The position numbers and the translations under genes are program-made. A DNA stretch of 64,000 nucleotides from Verrucomicrobiota bacterium. Lineage in GTDB: Bacteria; Verrucomicrobiota; Verrucomicrobiia; Opitutales; Opitutaceae. The notes under the pieces were generated by a model that did not search any database, had not been told where the DNA came from, and was given only the letters and a program-made list of their open reading frames with translations. Each line of letters opens with the position of its first letter. Positions within the stretch are counted from its first letter, which is position 1. This document shows positions 54,920 to 64,000 of the stretch, piece by piece. Location: positions 1 through 64,000 of the forward strand of contig JAFEGO010000010.1 of assembly GCA_018239845.1 (NCBI GenBank), read 5' to 3'.

Positions 54920-55933
54920 TTACTTTACCGGCGTCGCCGACTGTTTCCAACGGCCGTACGCCGAGAACGACGACTTGGTCTGATCGTACACCGCACGGCG
55001 GCGGACGAATTCCGCGTAATCCGTGACGGCCTCGGGGGTCTTTTTGCTGTGCACCAAAAAATCGGCCTCGGGCGGGTAGCAGGCCACGTTGACCTTCTCG
55101 TAGAAGGCCGCGTCCGCCTGACCGGCCGCATCGATGGCCTCGGGCCAGAGACCGACATTGTTCGGCGCCTCGGCGGACTGATAGCGCAGGTCCACGCTCC
55201 AGCGGATGTGGTCGGAGTAGTTGGGCGTCGAGCAGTGGGGCGTGCGGTTGGTCATGAAGACCACGCCGCCGCGCGGGCAGGCCGCGGTGATGGCCTTGCG
55301 CGGATCGTCCGGCAGGTCCTGGTCCTCGATGACGAGAAAACCCGCGTTGCCGCCGGTGCGGTGATTGGACACCTCGCCGCGGTGCGTGCGCGGGAGGATC
55401 TGCATGCAGCCGTTTTCCACGGTCGCATCGACCAGCGGGATCCAGCAGGTGATGATCATCTGCTTGTCGCAGTGCGTCGCGAGGTATCCGCTGTCCTGAT
55501 GCCACGGCACCACGCCGCGGCCGATGTTGGGCAGCTTGGGCCGCAGGCGGTAAACGGACGAGGACACGATCTCCTCGGTGCCGAGCAGCGAGGCGACCTT
55601 GGCCATGAGCTTCGGGTGCGCGATGACGTCGAACATCTCCGGCGCATGAAACCCGCCGCCGCGCAGACCCTCGAGGTGCCGCATAATGGCCTCGCCGTTT
55701 TCCTTGGAGTCGCGGTAGATCGCCGCCAGGCGGCGGTCGAAATCGAGCTCGGCGTGGAGCTGCGTGAGCTTGCCCTCGGCCTGCAAGGCGCGGGCCTTGG
55801 CATCGATCGCGACCGCCATCTCGCGGCGCAGGGGCTCGAGATCGGCCGGGTCGAAGACATCCGGCACGATGAGGTAGCCTTCCTCGTGGAAGAACTGGAC
55901 TTGCTGGGCGGTGAGCGGGGACGGGGTCGTCAT
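54920..55933 (-). CDS. PhyH-family Fe(II)/2-oxoglutarate dioxygenase (third, distinct)
   Basis: This 337-aa dioxygenase is more distant from the other two. Iron ligands lie in VVPWHQDSGYLATHCD and in TNRTPHCSTPNYSDHIRWSV. VENGCMQILPRTHRGE is the family's loop. The C-terminus is longer, with FAAEPVN-free segments such as SKKTPEAVTDYAEFVRRRAV. Start ATG 55933 is chosen over GTG 55936. It lies between the AraC gene and a divergent SDR gene; the substrate is unknown. Confidence 0.9.
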   Translation of the reverse strand: MTTPSPLTAQQVQFFHEEGYLIVPDVFDPADLEPLRREMAVAIDAKARALQAEGKLTQLHAELDFDRRLAAIYRDSKENGEAIMRHLEGLRGGGFHAPEMFDVIAHPKLMAKVASLLGTEEIVSSSVYRLRPKLPNIGRGVVPWHQDSGYLATHCDKQMIITCWIPLVDATVENGCMQILPRTHRGEVSNHRTGGNAGFLVIEDQDLPDDPRKAITAACPRGGVVFMTNRTPHCSTPNYSDHIRWSVDLRYQSAEAPNNVGLWPEAIDAAGQADAAFYEKVNVACYPPEADFLVHSKKTPEAVTDYAEFVRRRAVYDQTKSSFSAYGRWKQSATPVK

Positions 55934-56065
55934 CACCGCCAGTGTCGCATTTTTCTCCTATTTTGCCAATGGCCCTTAGTCACCATCAGTGGTAAATAAA
56001 CCGCCTATTAGCGGAAAGTCTCGGCCCTCGACGAGCGTGAATAAGCAAACCTAGGATAAGGCTCC

Positions 56066-56866
56066 ATGACCTTCTCCGGCAAAGTCGTTTGGATCACGGG
56101 CGCCTCCTCCGGCATCGGCGAGGCGCTGTGTTATGCGCTGGCCCGCGAAGGTGCCCGGCTCGTGCTATCGAGCCGGCGGCGCGAGGACTTGGAGCGGGTG
56201 CGGCTGGCCTGCGCGCAACCCGATGCGCATCGGTGCGTGCCGCTCGATCTCGCGGAGAGCCGAGACTTCCCTGCCCTCGCGGCCGAGGTCGAGCGCACGT
56301 TGGGACCGATCGACCTTCTCATTAACAACGGCGGCGTGAGCCAGCGGGCGCTGGCGGCGAAGGCCGACCTCGCAGTCGAGCGCGCGCTGATGGAGGTGAA
56401 CTACTTTGGCACCATCGCGCTGACCAAGGCCGTGCTGCCGGCGATGCTCGCGCGGCGGCGCGGGCACATCGCGGTCGTGAGCAGCGTCATGGGCTACGTC
56501 GGGACACCGGGCCGCTCGACTTATGCGGCGTCAAAGCACGCGTTGCACGGCTACTTCGATTCGCTGCGCGCCGAGGTCTGGCGCGAGAACGTGCAGGTCA
56601 CGCTCATCTGCCCAGGCTACGTGAAGACCAAGGTCTCCGACAACGCCGTCGGTGCGCACGGTGAGAAACACGGGCAGACCGACCCCACGCACCAGCGCGG
56701 CATCTCCGCCGAGCGTTGCGCGGATGCCATCGTGCGCGGCCTCGCCCGCGGCCGCGAAGAGATTCACGTCGGCGGTTTCGAAGTGGCCGCGATCTACCTC
56801 AAGCGCCTCGCTCCGTGGCTGTTTTCCCGGATCGTGCGGCGGGTAAGGTTTTCGGTGGGGAAATAA
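56066..56866 (+). CDS. Short-chain dehydrogenase/reductase
   Basis: This 266-aa classical SDR has the cofactor motif TGASSGIG (about 11-18), NNGG (about 90-93), catalytic SSVMGYVG Ser and YAASK (about 153-157), and a C-terminal hydrophobic tail (AIYLKRLAPWLFSRIVRRVR) that may sit at the membrane, like DHRS7-type SDRs. ARLVLSSRRRE suggests NADP(H) preference. It diverges from the third PhyH gene; the substrate is unknown. Confidence 0.9.
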   Translation: MTFSGKVVWITGASSGIGEALCYALAREGARLVLSSRRREDLERVRLACAQPDAHRCVPLDLAESRDFPALAAEVERTLGPIDLLINNGGVSQRALAAKADLAVERALMEVNYFGTIALTKAVLPAMLARRRGHIAVVSSVMGYVGTPGRSTYAASKHALHGYFDSLRAEVWRENVQVTLICPGYVKTKVSDNAVGAHGEKHGQTDPTHQRGISAERCADAIVRGLARGREEIHVGGFEVAAIYLKRLAPWLFSRIVRRVRFSVGK

Positions 56867-56868
56867 AA

Positions 56869-56893
56869 TAGGCCGGGCATAAAGCCCGGCCTA
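56869..56893. terminator. Palindrome between convergent SDR and rhamnose isomerase genes
   Basis: TAGGCCGGGC (56869-56878) and GCCCGGCCTA (56884-56893) form a perfect 10-bp stem with a 5-nt loop, 2 nt after the SDR stop. It is also one of the compact GC palindromes in the window. It could terminate either transcript. Confidence 0.6.
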
Positions 56894-56920
56894 CGTTGGA
56901 GAGGGACTGGCGAACTAACC

Positions 56921-58120
56921 TTACGCGAAGCTGCCGCCGCGGGAAATACCCATGGCCTTGCGGCGGGCGTTGCGGTCGGCGGCGGCCTTCTTCTCGTAGC
57001 CGCTGCGGCGGTGCTCGGCGAGCGGGTCGGCCGGGAGCTTGTTCTGCTTGCGCCACTGGGCCAGCGCGGGGGCGACGTCGGTGAAGAACGCATTCTTCAG
57101 GATCAGCTCGGCGTCGATCACGCTGTTGTTCGCCTGGGCCTTGCGGAGCGCGGCGTGGTCTACGAGCGCGGCCTTGGCGTAGAGTTCCTGCGCCATGACG
57201 ACGGTCTGGATCATCGCCTCGACCTTCGCCTTCTCATTGTGGCACTGGTCCACCATGTAGGCGATGTTGGGCATCTTGCCGCGGTCGGCGGCGTACGAGT
57301 GGATCTCGTGGAAGATGCGGAAAACCTGGTAGGGATCGATCGAGCCGAGCGTGAGGTCGTCGTCAGCGTAGCGGCGGTCGTTGAAGTGGAAGCCGCCGAG
57401 CATGTTCTCATCGAGGAGCCACGCGACGATCTGCTCGATGTTCTGCGCGTTGTAGTGGTGGCCCGTGTCGACGAGCACCTTGGCGCGCGGACCGGCTTTC
57501 TTGGCGTAGAGGAAGGCCATGCCCCAGTCGGCGATGTCGGTCGCGTAGAAGGCGGGCTCGAAGGGCTTGTACTCCACCAGCATCGTCTGGCCGGAGCCCA
57601 GCTTGCCGTGGAGCGACTTGAGGCAGGACTCGAAGTAGCCCTTGCGCTCGCGGATGCTGCCCTGGCCGGGATAATTGGTGCCGTCGGCAAACCACAGGGA
57701 GAGGTACTCGCTGCCGGTCGCCTTCATGATGTCCACGGAGTCGTAGCAGTGCTGGAGGGCCTGCTTGCGGACGGCGGCGTCATTGTGGCCGAAGGAACCC
57801 CACTTGTACTCCTGGTCCTGGAAGAGATTCGGGTTGATGGCGCCGATCTTAACGCCGTGCGAGCGAGCGAGCTTGCCGACCTTGGCGGCGTCCTCGCCCT
57901 TCTTGAAGTCCCAGAGCACGTGCACCGCGACGGTCGGGCAGCAGCCGGTGACGGCGTGGACCTGACCCGCGTCGGCGAGCTTGTCGTTCATGTCGATCGC
58001 GGCGGCGTCCTGGAAGAACTTGCCGAAGCGGGTGCCGGTGTCGGCGAAGCCCCAGCTGGGCGTCTCGACGTTGAAGGAATCGAGCGCCTCGACGGCGCGG
58101 CGGAGAAGTTTGGGGCTCAT
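56921..58120 (-). CDS. rhaI: L-rhamnose isomerase, RhaI type
   Basis: This 399-aa TIM-barrel metal isomerase converts L-rhamnose to L-rhamnulose. Segments NVETPSWGFADTGTRFGKFF, LWFADGTNYPGQGSIRERKG, LVEYKPFEPAFYATDIADWG (with metal-binding Glu), VLVDTGHHYNAQNIEQIVAW and FHFNDRRYADDDLTLGSIDP are typical of the RhaI group rather than RhaA of E. coli. ATG 58120 gives the usual length. No rhamnulokinase or aldolase gene is adjacent; the AraC gene 3 kb away is not obviously linked. Confidence 0.92.
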   Translation of the reverse strand: MSPKLLRRAVEALDSFNVETPSWGFADTGTRFGKFFQDAAAIDMNDKLADAGQVHAVTGCCPTVAVHVLWDFKKGEDAAKVGKLARSHGVKIGAINPNLFQDQEYKWGSFGHNDAAVRKQALQHCYDSVDIMKATGSEYLSLWFADGTNYPGQGSIRERKGYFESCLKSLHGKLGSGQTMLVEYKPFEPAFYATDIADWGMAFLYAKKAGPRAKVLVDTGHHYNAQNIEQIVAWLLDENMLGGFHFNDRRYADDDLTLGSIDPYQVFRIFHEIHSYAADRGKMPNIAYMVDQCHNEKAKVEAMIQTVVMAQELYAKAALVDHAALRKAQANNSVIDAELILKNAFFTDVAPALAQWRKQNKLPADPLAEHRRSGYEKKAAADRNARRKAMGISRGGSFA

Positions 58121-58301
58121 GGTAGAGGGTGTGTTGTGCGAAAGCGGCGCGGAGTTGTCAGTCTTGAAATTTTCCGTTCCTATGAAAATTCCATGTGCGA
58201 CCTCTGTCTTTCGCTCGGCACCCCGTGGCTGCCCGGTCTCCACGGCGGCAAGCCGCGGCCGCGGGCGAAGCGCGTGATCAAGCGCCCGCGGGTGGTGCCG
58301 C

Positions 58302-59978
58302 TTACTCCGCCGCCGGCTCCGGCTCCGCGGGCACGGGCAAAACGCCGGACTTGAGCAGGGCGTAGCCGAAGAGCGCGAGACCCGCACACACCGCGATGAA
58401 CCAGTCGCCGTGGGCGACGTAGGCGCTCTCGCGCCCGATCCAGCGGAAATCGCGGGTGACATTGATGGCCTTGTAGCCGCGGAAATAAATCGAGTCCTTG
58501 GAGTTCACCAGCGTGCTGCGGATGTTGCCAAACTCGTCGATCCAGCCGCTCCAGCCGGCATTGCCGCAACGCAGGACCGGACGACGCGTCTCCACCGCGC
58601 GGAGCACGGAGTGCGCCGCATGCTGATAGGCCGCCCCACCCTCGCCGAACCAGCCGTTGTTGGTGAGCACGGTCAGCGCGTCGCAGCCTTCGTGCACGCT
58701 GTCCCGCGCGAGGCCCGGATAGATGTCCTCGTAGCAGATCAGCGGCGCGAGCGTGACGGACTTGTCGTTCACCGTGAGGGTGAGCGGAGCCGGCGCGGTG
58801 CCATGGGCGAAGTCGTCGCCGATGGGAACGAACTTCGAGAGCCAGCCGAGCACCGGCCGCAGCGGGACGAATTCACCGAAAGGCACGAGCTTGCGCTTGG
58901 CGTAGTAAGCCGATTGCAGGCCGGTCTTCGGATCGACGAGAAACGCCGCGTTGAACCATTGCTCGTCGGGCTGACCGCCGTGCTCGATCGCGATGGAGCC
59001 GAGCAGAATCGGCGTCCGCGCGCGGGCCGAGAGCGACTCGACGAAGGCCTTGGCGTTCTCCTCGCCGCGCACGGCCCACGGCGTCGTCGCCTCGGGCCAG
59101 AGCAGCAGGTCGGGCCGCGTGCTGGCGGCGGCCTCCATGGTGGTCTTTTCGAGGATGCGCAGGATCTCCGGCCCGCGGTCGGCCTCCCATTTCACCGCCT
59201 GCGGGATCGCCGGCTGCACCATCGTGACCTTGAGGAAGGGCACGGTGAAACCGCCGCGGTTGAAGGTCTCCGTGACGTGCACGCTCAGGCACACGAGCAG
59301 CAAAAACATCCCGAGGAAAAACTCCTGGCTGCGCTTCCGCAGGCCGCGCGCCTTCTCGCAAAACAGCCGGTGGGCGTACGCCGCGAAGCCGATGTTCATC
59401 GCCACGAGCACAAACGAGACACCGGCCGAGCCCGTGTAAGCCGCGATCTGCAGGATGCTCACGCGCTCCCACTGGCTCGCCGCCATCGGCAGCCAGGGAA
59501 ACCCGCCGAGCAGCCATGTGCGCGTCCACTCGATCACGACCCACGCGGCCGCGAGGCCGAGCATGGCCATCAGGCGGACCGGCGTCGGCCGGCCGACCAT
59601 GCGCGGCATGGTCCACCACGCCAGCAGGTACCATGAGCCGACCCATGCGCCCACAAAGGGCCCGAGCAAAAACAAGCCGACCCAGGTGACATTGTGCAAC
59701 CAGCCCAGGATGATCGTCCAGGCCACGGCCTGCGCGGCAAACATGGTCCACGCGTAGAGTTTCAGCCCCGGCCGCAGGTAGGCCCAGAAGATGCCGGGCA
59801 CGAGCATCGCGTACGCCGCCTCCGGGATGTGGTACGGCGGAAACGAAATCACTGTGAGCAGGACCGTGGCGACGAACACCAGGGCAACGTTGATCTTCTG
59901 CGGGTGCTTCGAATAAAACGAAGGCACCGGCGCGTAGGGATCGTAAGCAGGCTCAGACACGGGCGCGGAGTCGGACAT
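58302..59978 (-). CDS. lnt: Apolipoprotein N-acyltransferase
   Basis: Lnt adds the third acyl chain to lipoproteins at the inner membrane. The 558-aa protein has a hydrophilic N-terminal extension of about 30 residues, six or more helices (about 30-260) and a nitrilase domain with the triad E296 (LLWPEATTPW), K363 (KRKLVPFGEF) and C415 (APLICYEDIYP), plus a C-terminal helix. The ATG at 59978 is used because the longer frame starts with TTG. It lies 95 bp downstream of secA on the same strand. It is the second lipid-linked lipoprotein enzyme fold in the window after the Lgt-like gene. Confidence 0.95.
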   Translation of the reverse strand: MSDSAPVSEPAYDPYAPVPSFYSKHPQKINVALVFVATVLLTVISFPPYHIPEAAYAMLVPGIFWAYLRPGLKLYAWTMFAAQAVAWTIILGWLHNVTWVGLFLLGPFVGAWVGSWYLLAWWTMPRMVGRPTPVRLMAMLGLAAAWVVIEWTRTWLLGGFPWLPMAASQWERVSILQIAAYTGSAGVSFVLVAMNIGFAAYAHRLFCEKARGLRKRSQEFFLGMFLLLVCLSVHVTETFNRGGFTVPFLKVTMVQPAIPQAVKWEADRGPEILRILEKTTMEAAASTRPDLLLWPEATTPWAVRGEENAKAFVESLSARARTPILLGSIAIEHGGQPDEQWFNAAFLVDPKTGLQSAYYAKRKLVPFGEFVPLRPVLGWLSKFVPIGDDFAHGTAPAPLTLTVNDKSVTLAPLICYEDIYPGLARDSVHEGCDALTVLTNNGWFGEGGAAYQHAAHSVLRAVETRRPVLRCGNAGWSGWIDEFGNIRSTLVNSKDSIYFRGYKAINVTRDFRWIGRESAYVAHGDWFIAVCAGLALFGYALLKSGVLPVPAEPEPAAE

Positions 59979-60073
59979 TGGCAAGAGTGTGCCGCCGGGA
60001 GCGGCGGTGATTCAAGCCGGTTTACAGGGCCGAGGCAGGTCGGGTCCGAAACCCGCCCTGCTTCAAGCCACGC

Positions 60074-63000
60074 TCACTTGCCGTGGCACTGCTTGTACTT
60101 CTTGCCGCTGCCGCAGGGGCACGGGTCGTTGCGGCCGACCTTCGGGGCCTCGCGGCGGATCGTGACCTTGGGCAGCTCGATCTCCGCCTCGGGGGCGGGC
60201 GCGGCACCACCACCACCGCCGTGCGTCACGGTCGTAGTCACCTGCGGCGCAGGCGCAGCGGGGGCAACGGGATCGGCGGGGCCGACGGCGCGGGCGGTGC
60301 GGCTGAGGAGCGAGAGCATGTTCTCAAAGCTCTCGAGATTGGAAGCGCTGCGGAAGAGGCCGGTGCAGATCTGCAGGCGCACGTTGGCCATCAGCTCCTC
60401 GAAGAAGCGATAGGCCTCGGCCTTGTACTCCACCAGCGGGTCCTTCTGGCCGTAGCTGCGGAGACCGATGCTCTTGCGGAGGTCCTCCATCTCGGTGAGG
60501 TGCTCCTGCCAGTGGTGGTCGATCGCGTTGATCACCACGTAGCGCTCGAGCGAGCCGAGCGCCTCGGGATTTTCCACGCTCTCCTTCACGGCATAGGCCT
60601 GCTTGATGCGGCCGAGCAGCGCGGCGGTCAGCGTCTCGGTGTTGCCGGTGGCGAGTTCCTCGGCCCGGAGACTGATGGGGAAATGCGCGTTGAACCAGCC
60701 GACCACGCCTTCCAGCGCGGTCTGGCTCATGCCGCCGCGGTTGTCGACGCCGGCGGTCTCAAGGCGCGTCATGATCTCCTCCTCGATCTGCTCGAAGATA
60801 ATGTCCTTCGGGCGGTCGGCGTGGATCGCGCCGTTGCGGATGCCATAGACGACCTCGCGCTGCTGGTTGAGCACGTCGTCGTACTGGAGGAGGCGCTTGC
60901 GCTGCGCGTAATTCTGCTGCTCGACCTTCTTCTGCGCGCTCTCGATGGAGCGGTTGAGCCACGGGTGCTCGAGCTCCTCGCCCTCCTGCATGGAGCCTTC
61001 CATGAGCTTCGAGGCGAGGTTGCCCTGCAGGAAGAGGCGCATAAGGTCATCCTCGAGCGAGAGGAAGAACTTCGTGAGACCGGGGTCGCCCTGACGCGAG
61101 CAACGGCCGCGGAGCTGGCGGTCGACGCGGCGCGACTCGTGGCGCTCGGTGCCGATGACGAAGAGGCCGCCGAGTTCGCGGACGCCCTCGCCGAGTTTGA
61201 TGTCGGTGCCGCGGCCCGCCATGTTGGTGGCGATGGTGACGGCGCCGCGCTGGCCGGCGCGCGAGACGATCTCGGACTCCTGCTGGTGGAACTTCGCGTT
61301 GAGCACCGTGTGGATCACGCCGGTGCGCTTGAGCATGCGCGAGAGCACCTCGGAGGACTCGACGCTCACGGTGCCGACGAGCACGGGCTGGCCGCGCTTG
61401 TTGGCCTCCTCGATCTGCTTCACGACGGCGGCATACTTGTCGCGGCGGGTCTTGAAGATGGAGTCGTTGCGGTCGATGCGGATGCAGGGTTTGTTCGTCG
61501 GGACGACCTGCACGCCGAGACGGTAGATGTCGTTGAACTCGGTCGCCTCCGTCTCCGCGGTGCCCGTCATGCCCGCGAGCTTCTCGTACATGCGGAAATA
61601 GTTCTGGATCGTGATCGTGGCGTACGTGCGCGTCTCGCGCTCGATCGTGACCCCCTCCTTGGCCTCGACCGCCTGGTGCAGGCCATCGGACCAGCGGCGG
61701 CCGGGCATGACGCGGCCGGTGTTTTCATCGACGATCATCACCTTGCCGTCCTGCACGACGTACTCGACGTCGCGCTCGTAGAGCGAGTAGGCGCGGAGGA
61801 GCTGGGAGATGGCGTGGATGTCCTCGGAAACCTCGGCGAAGCGGTTTTGCGCGGCGAGCTTGCGGGCCTCGCGCTCCTCGGGCGTGAGCGTGGTGTCCTT
61901 GTCGAGGTCGCTGAACTCCGTCGCGAGATCGGGCAGCATGAACGCGTCGGGATTGTCGGGACGCAGCTTGTTGCGGCCGATCTGGGTGAGGTCGGCCTGA
62001 TGCTGGCGCTCGTCGATCACGTAGAAGAGGTCTTCCTTGAGGCGGTAGAACTCATCCTTGTTGAGGTCGGAGTTCATCTCCGTCTCGACCTTGTCGAGCA
62101 GTTTGCGCCACTCGGGCTTCTCCATCACGCGGAGGAGCTGCTTGTTCTTCGGATGGCCCGTCTTGACCTGCAGGAGCTTCCGGATGGCGGCATCGCGCTC
62201 CTCGTTCTTGAGGTCGGGCTTTTCCAGGATCGCCTGCGCCTCGCTGACGATGCGGTTGCAGAGGCGGATCTGGTCGTTGACGAGGCGGTCCACCGGCGGG
62301 AGCAGGCGGGTGAAGGGCTGCTCGCGCTCGATCGGCGCCGGGCCGGAAATGATCAGCGGCGTGCGCGCCTCGTCGACGAGGATGGAGTCGATTTCGTCCA
62401 CGATGCAGTACCAGTGGTCGCGCTGCACCTGGTCCTCCTTGCGCGTGGCCATGCCATTGTCGCGGAGGTAGTCGAAGCCGAACTCGCTGGCCGTGCCGTA
62501 GGTGATGTCGCGGCCGTACATCTCGCGGCGGACATCGGGGGCCATCTGCTGCTGGATGCAGCCGACGGAGACGCCGAGGAAATTATAGAGGTAGCCCATC
62601 CACTCGGAGTCGCGGCGGGCGAGGTAGTCGTTGACGGTGACGAGCTGGGTGTTCCGCCCGGAAAGGGAGTTGAGATAAAGCGGGAGCGTGGCGACGAGGG
62701 TCTTGCCCTCGCCGGTGGCCATTTCGGAAATCTTGCCCTGGTTGAGCGCGATGCCGCCGATCAGCTGGACGTCGAAGTGCACCATGTCCCAAGTCAGCTC
62801 GTGCTCGCATACGATGCCCTTGGTGCCGACGAGGCGGCGGGCGGCGTTTTTTACGGCGGCAAACGCCTCGGGGAGGATCTCATTCAGCGCGGCTTTCTTG
62901 TCGGTGGCGGCGGCCACGCGGGCACGAAACTCCACGGTCTTGGCCCGCAGCTGCTCGTCGGTCAGCGCCTGGTAGGAGACCTCCAGCTCATTAATACGCG

Positions 63001-63076
63001 CGACGATGGGGCGGCAGGACTCGAGGAACTTGCGATAGTGCCGGCCGGAAAACCGTTTGAAGAGAAAGGAGAACAT
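60074..63076 (-). CDS. secA: Preprotein translocase ATPase SecA
   Basis: SecA drives proteins through SecYEG. The 1000-aa protein has the DEAD-box motor with Walker A at 122-126 (GEGKT), DEID of motif II, the preprotein cross-linking region, and a long linker (about 850-980). The C-terminus carries the zinc SEC-C motif [17 protein letters not shown] (C986, C988, C997, H998). An insert of about 100 residues (about 270-380) sits within NBD1, as in several Bacteroidetes and Verrucomicrobia SecA proteins. ATG 63076 begins [20 protein letters not shown]; the longer frame to 63232 is intergenic. Confidence 0.97.
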   Translation of the reverse strand: MFSFLFKRFSGRHYRKFLESCRPIVARINELEVSYQALTDEQLRAKTVEFRARVAAATDKKAALNEILPEAFAAVKNAARRLVGTKGIVCEHELTWDMVHFDVQLIGGIALNQGKISEMATGEGKTLVATLPLYLNSLSGRNTQLVTVNDYLARRDSEWMGYLYNFLGVSVGCIQQQMAPDVRREMYGRDITYGTASEFGFDYLRDNGMATRKEDQVQRDHWYCIVDEIDSILVDEARTPLIISGPAPIEREQPFTRLLPPVDRLVNDQIRLCNRIVSEAQAILEKPDLKNEERDAAIRKLLQVKTGHPKNKQLLRVMEKPEWRKLLDKVETEMNSDLNKDEFYRLKEDLFYVIDERQHQADLTQIGRNKLRPDNPDAFMLPDLATEFSDLDKDTTLTPEEREARKLAAQNRFAEVSEDIHAISQLLRAYSLYERDVEYVVQDGKVMIVDENTGRVMPGRRWSDGLHQAVEAKEGVTIERETRTYATITIQNYFRMYEKLAGMTGTAETEATEFNDIYRLGVQVVPTNKPCIRIDRNDSIFKTRRDKYAAVVKQIEEANKRGQPVLVGTVSVESSEVLSRMLKRTGVIHTVLNAKFHQQESEIVSRAGQRGAVTIATNMAGRGTDIKLGEGVRELGGLFVIGTERHESRRVDRQLRGRCSRQGDPGLTKFFLSLEDDLMRLFLQGNLASKLMEGSMQEGEELEHPWLNRSIESAQKKVEQQNYAQRKRLLQYDDVLNQQREVVYGIRNGAIHADRPKDIIFEQIEEEIMTRLETAGVDNRGGMSQTALEGVVGWFNAHFPISLRAEELATGNTETLTAALLGRIKQAYAVKESVENPEALGSLERYVVINAIDHHWQEHLTEMEDLRKSIGLRSYGQKDPLVEYKAEAYRFFEELMANVRLQICTGLFRSASNLESFENMLSLLSRTARAVGPADPVAPAAPAPQVTTTVTHGGGGGAAPAPEAEIELPKVTIRREAPKVGRNDPCPCGSGKKYKQCHGK

Positions 63077-63172
63077 GAAAGGGCTCAAGCGTAGGCCCCC
63101 CTCCCCCCTTGGCAAATGAAGAATCTGCCCCGCTGGGGGACAATTGGGTGACGGGCTGTCCGGGGGGCGCGT

Positions 63173-63233
63173 AGTGGCTGCGGCGTCCTCGCCGCAGATT
63201 CTCCCATTCCTGCGGCGAGACGCCGCAGCCACT
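63173..63233. repeat. GC-rich inverted repeat between secA and the UXS-like gene
   Basis: AGTGGCTGCGGCGTCCTCGC (from 63173) pairs with the segment 63210-63233 ending GCCGCAGCCACT, with a single-base gap, around a 12-nt loop. It lies 2 nt after the end of the UXS-like gene on the minus strand and could terminate it. Confidence 0.7.
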
Positions 63234-63235
63234 CT

Positions 63236-64000
63236 TCAAACGCGGCCGCGGAAGTAAGCGATCGTGCGCTGGAGGCCCTCTTCGAGCGGCACCTTGGGTT
63301 CCCAACCACCGAGCACCTTCTTGGCGAGGGTGATGTCGGGGCGGCGCTGCTTCGGGTCGTCAGCCGGGAGGGGTTTGTGGACGATCTTGGACTTGCCGCC
63401 GACGAGCTTGAGCGTGAGCTCGGCCAGTTGGAGCATCGTGAACTCGCCGGGGTTGCCGAGGTTCATCGGGCCGACGATTTCGGTCTGCGCCATGAAGCGC
63501 AGGAAACCCTCGATCAGATCATCGACGTAGCAGAACGAGCGGGTCTGCGAGCCATCGCCGTAGATCGTGATATCCTGCCCGCGGAGAGCCTGCACGATGA
63601 AGTTGGAGACCACGCGGCCGTCGGCCTCGTGCATGCGGGGGCCGTAGGTATTGAAGATGCGGACGACGCGGATATCGACCTTGTTCTCGGTGTGGTAGTC
63701 GAAGAACAGGGTCTCGGCGCAGCGCTTGCCCTCGTCGTAGCAGGAGCGCTTGCCGATGGGGTTGACGTTGCCCCAGTAGCTCTCGGGCTGCGGATGCACC
63801 GCGGGATCGCCGTACACCTCGCTCGTACTCGCCTGGAACACCCGCGCACGCACGCGCTTGGCGAGGCCGAGGCAGTTGATCGAGCCCATCACGGATGTCT
63901 TGATGGTCTTGATCGGGTTGTACTGGTAGTGCGGCGGCGAGGCCGGGCAGGCGAGATTGTAGATCTGGTCCACCTCGAACTTGAAGGGGTCGATGATGTC
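63236..64000 (-). CDS. UDP-glucuronate decarboxylase (UXS)-like SDR, partial
   Basis: The reading frame of this extended-SDR enzyme continues past the end of the window (the last codons read [20 protein letters not shown]), so the N-terminal cofactor domain is missing. Visible are [20 protein letters not shown], the [11 protein letters not shown] catalytic Thr/Ser region, YDEGKRCAE (YxxxK active site) and the substrate-side [20 protein letters not shown] with [11 protein letters not shown]. This matches UDP-xylose synthase, which makes UDP-xylose from UDP-glucuronate for surface glycans. About 255 residues are visible. Confidence 0.92.
   Translation of the reverse strand, partial: DIIDPFKFEVDQIYNLACPASPPHYQYNPIKTIKTSVMGSINCLGLAKRVRARVFQASTSEVYGDPAVHPQPESYWGNVNPIGKRSCYDEGKRCAETLFFDYHTENKVDIRVVRIFNTYGPRMHEADGRVVSNFIVQALRGQDITIYGDGSQTRSFCYVDDLIEGFLRFMAQTEIVGPMNLGNPGEFTMLQLAELTLKLVGGKSKIVHKPLPADDPKQRRPDITLAKKVLGGWEPKVPLEEGLQRTIAYFRGRV

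Noticed and set aside
58192-58354. A 53-residue frame starting MCDLCLSLGTPWLPGLHGGK on the plus strand in the gap between rhaI and lnt
   Set aside because: It overlaps the 3' end of lnt on the other strand, has no clear ribosome-binding site and no recognised family; it may be real but cannot be supported from the sequence alone.
60083-63094. A 1003-residue open frame on the plus strand opposite secA
   Set aside because: It is the antisense of secA and has the repetitive Arg/Ala/Leu composition that GC-rich shadows give; secA itself is unmistakable.

Overview
The window looks like chromosomal DNA of a GC-rich member of the Verrucomicrobiota, most likely Opitutaceae-like. This rests on the mix of genes: a PEP-CTERM-anchored LamG protein, several PhyH-family dioxygenases, a GH127 enzyme, a giant beta-propeller hybrid histidine kinase, a RhaI-type rhamnose isomerase, a short type III polyketide synthase, and intergenic inverted repeats built from 9-10 bp units. 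Many start codons lack a clear Shine-Dalgarno motif. I see no rRNA, tRNA, CRISPR array, insertion sequence or prophage, so the window reads as core genome with small accessory islands.

Layout. 0.2-9 kb: a secreted DUF362-like protein diverges from dnaG-rpoD-tatA, followed by a CPA2 antiporter with TrkA-C domains that diverges from mreB. 9-17 kb, minus strand: a hybrid kinase, a Na+/H+ antiporter, a SerB-like phosphatase, the zinc-free ribosomal proteins L31 and L36, YqgE and a dCMP deaminase. 17-19.8 kb: a tightly coupled operon of methyltransferase, FAD oxidoreductase and type III PKS. 20-28.4 kb: Nif3, AroQ, a NusG paralogue, an outer-membrane protein, PgpA and PgsA (minus), then PyrH, a PEP-CTERM protein, Frr, ProB and a GNAT.

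28-35 kb: GH127 and DUF885 on the minus strand, then a coupled set of an Lgt-like membrane protein, a COG1964/Tes-like radical SAM enzyme and two small membrane proteins. 35-42 kb: a BtuB-like receptor behind a cobalamin riboswitch, divergent from B12-dependent metH. 42-51 kb: small membrane proteins, an ArsR-AHSA1-AHSA1-DUF899 operon, a rhomboid-like protein and an MBOAT/SGNH O-acylation pair. 51-57 kb: a secreted archaemetzincin, three PhyH dioxygenases around an AraC regulator, and an SDR. 57-64 kb, minus strand: rhamnose isomerase, Lnt, SecA and a UDP-xylose-synthase-like SDR cut by the window edge.

The strongest candidates for undescribed biology are the Lgt-like/radical SAM pair (its Lgt member seems to lack residues essential in true Lgt), the type III PKS operon, and the dispersed family of three-unit repeats that flank many operons as hairpins.
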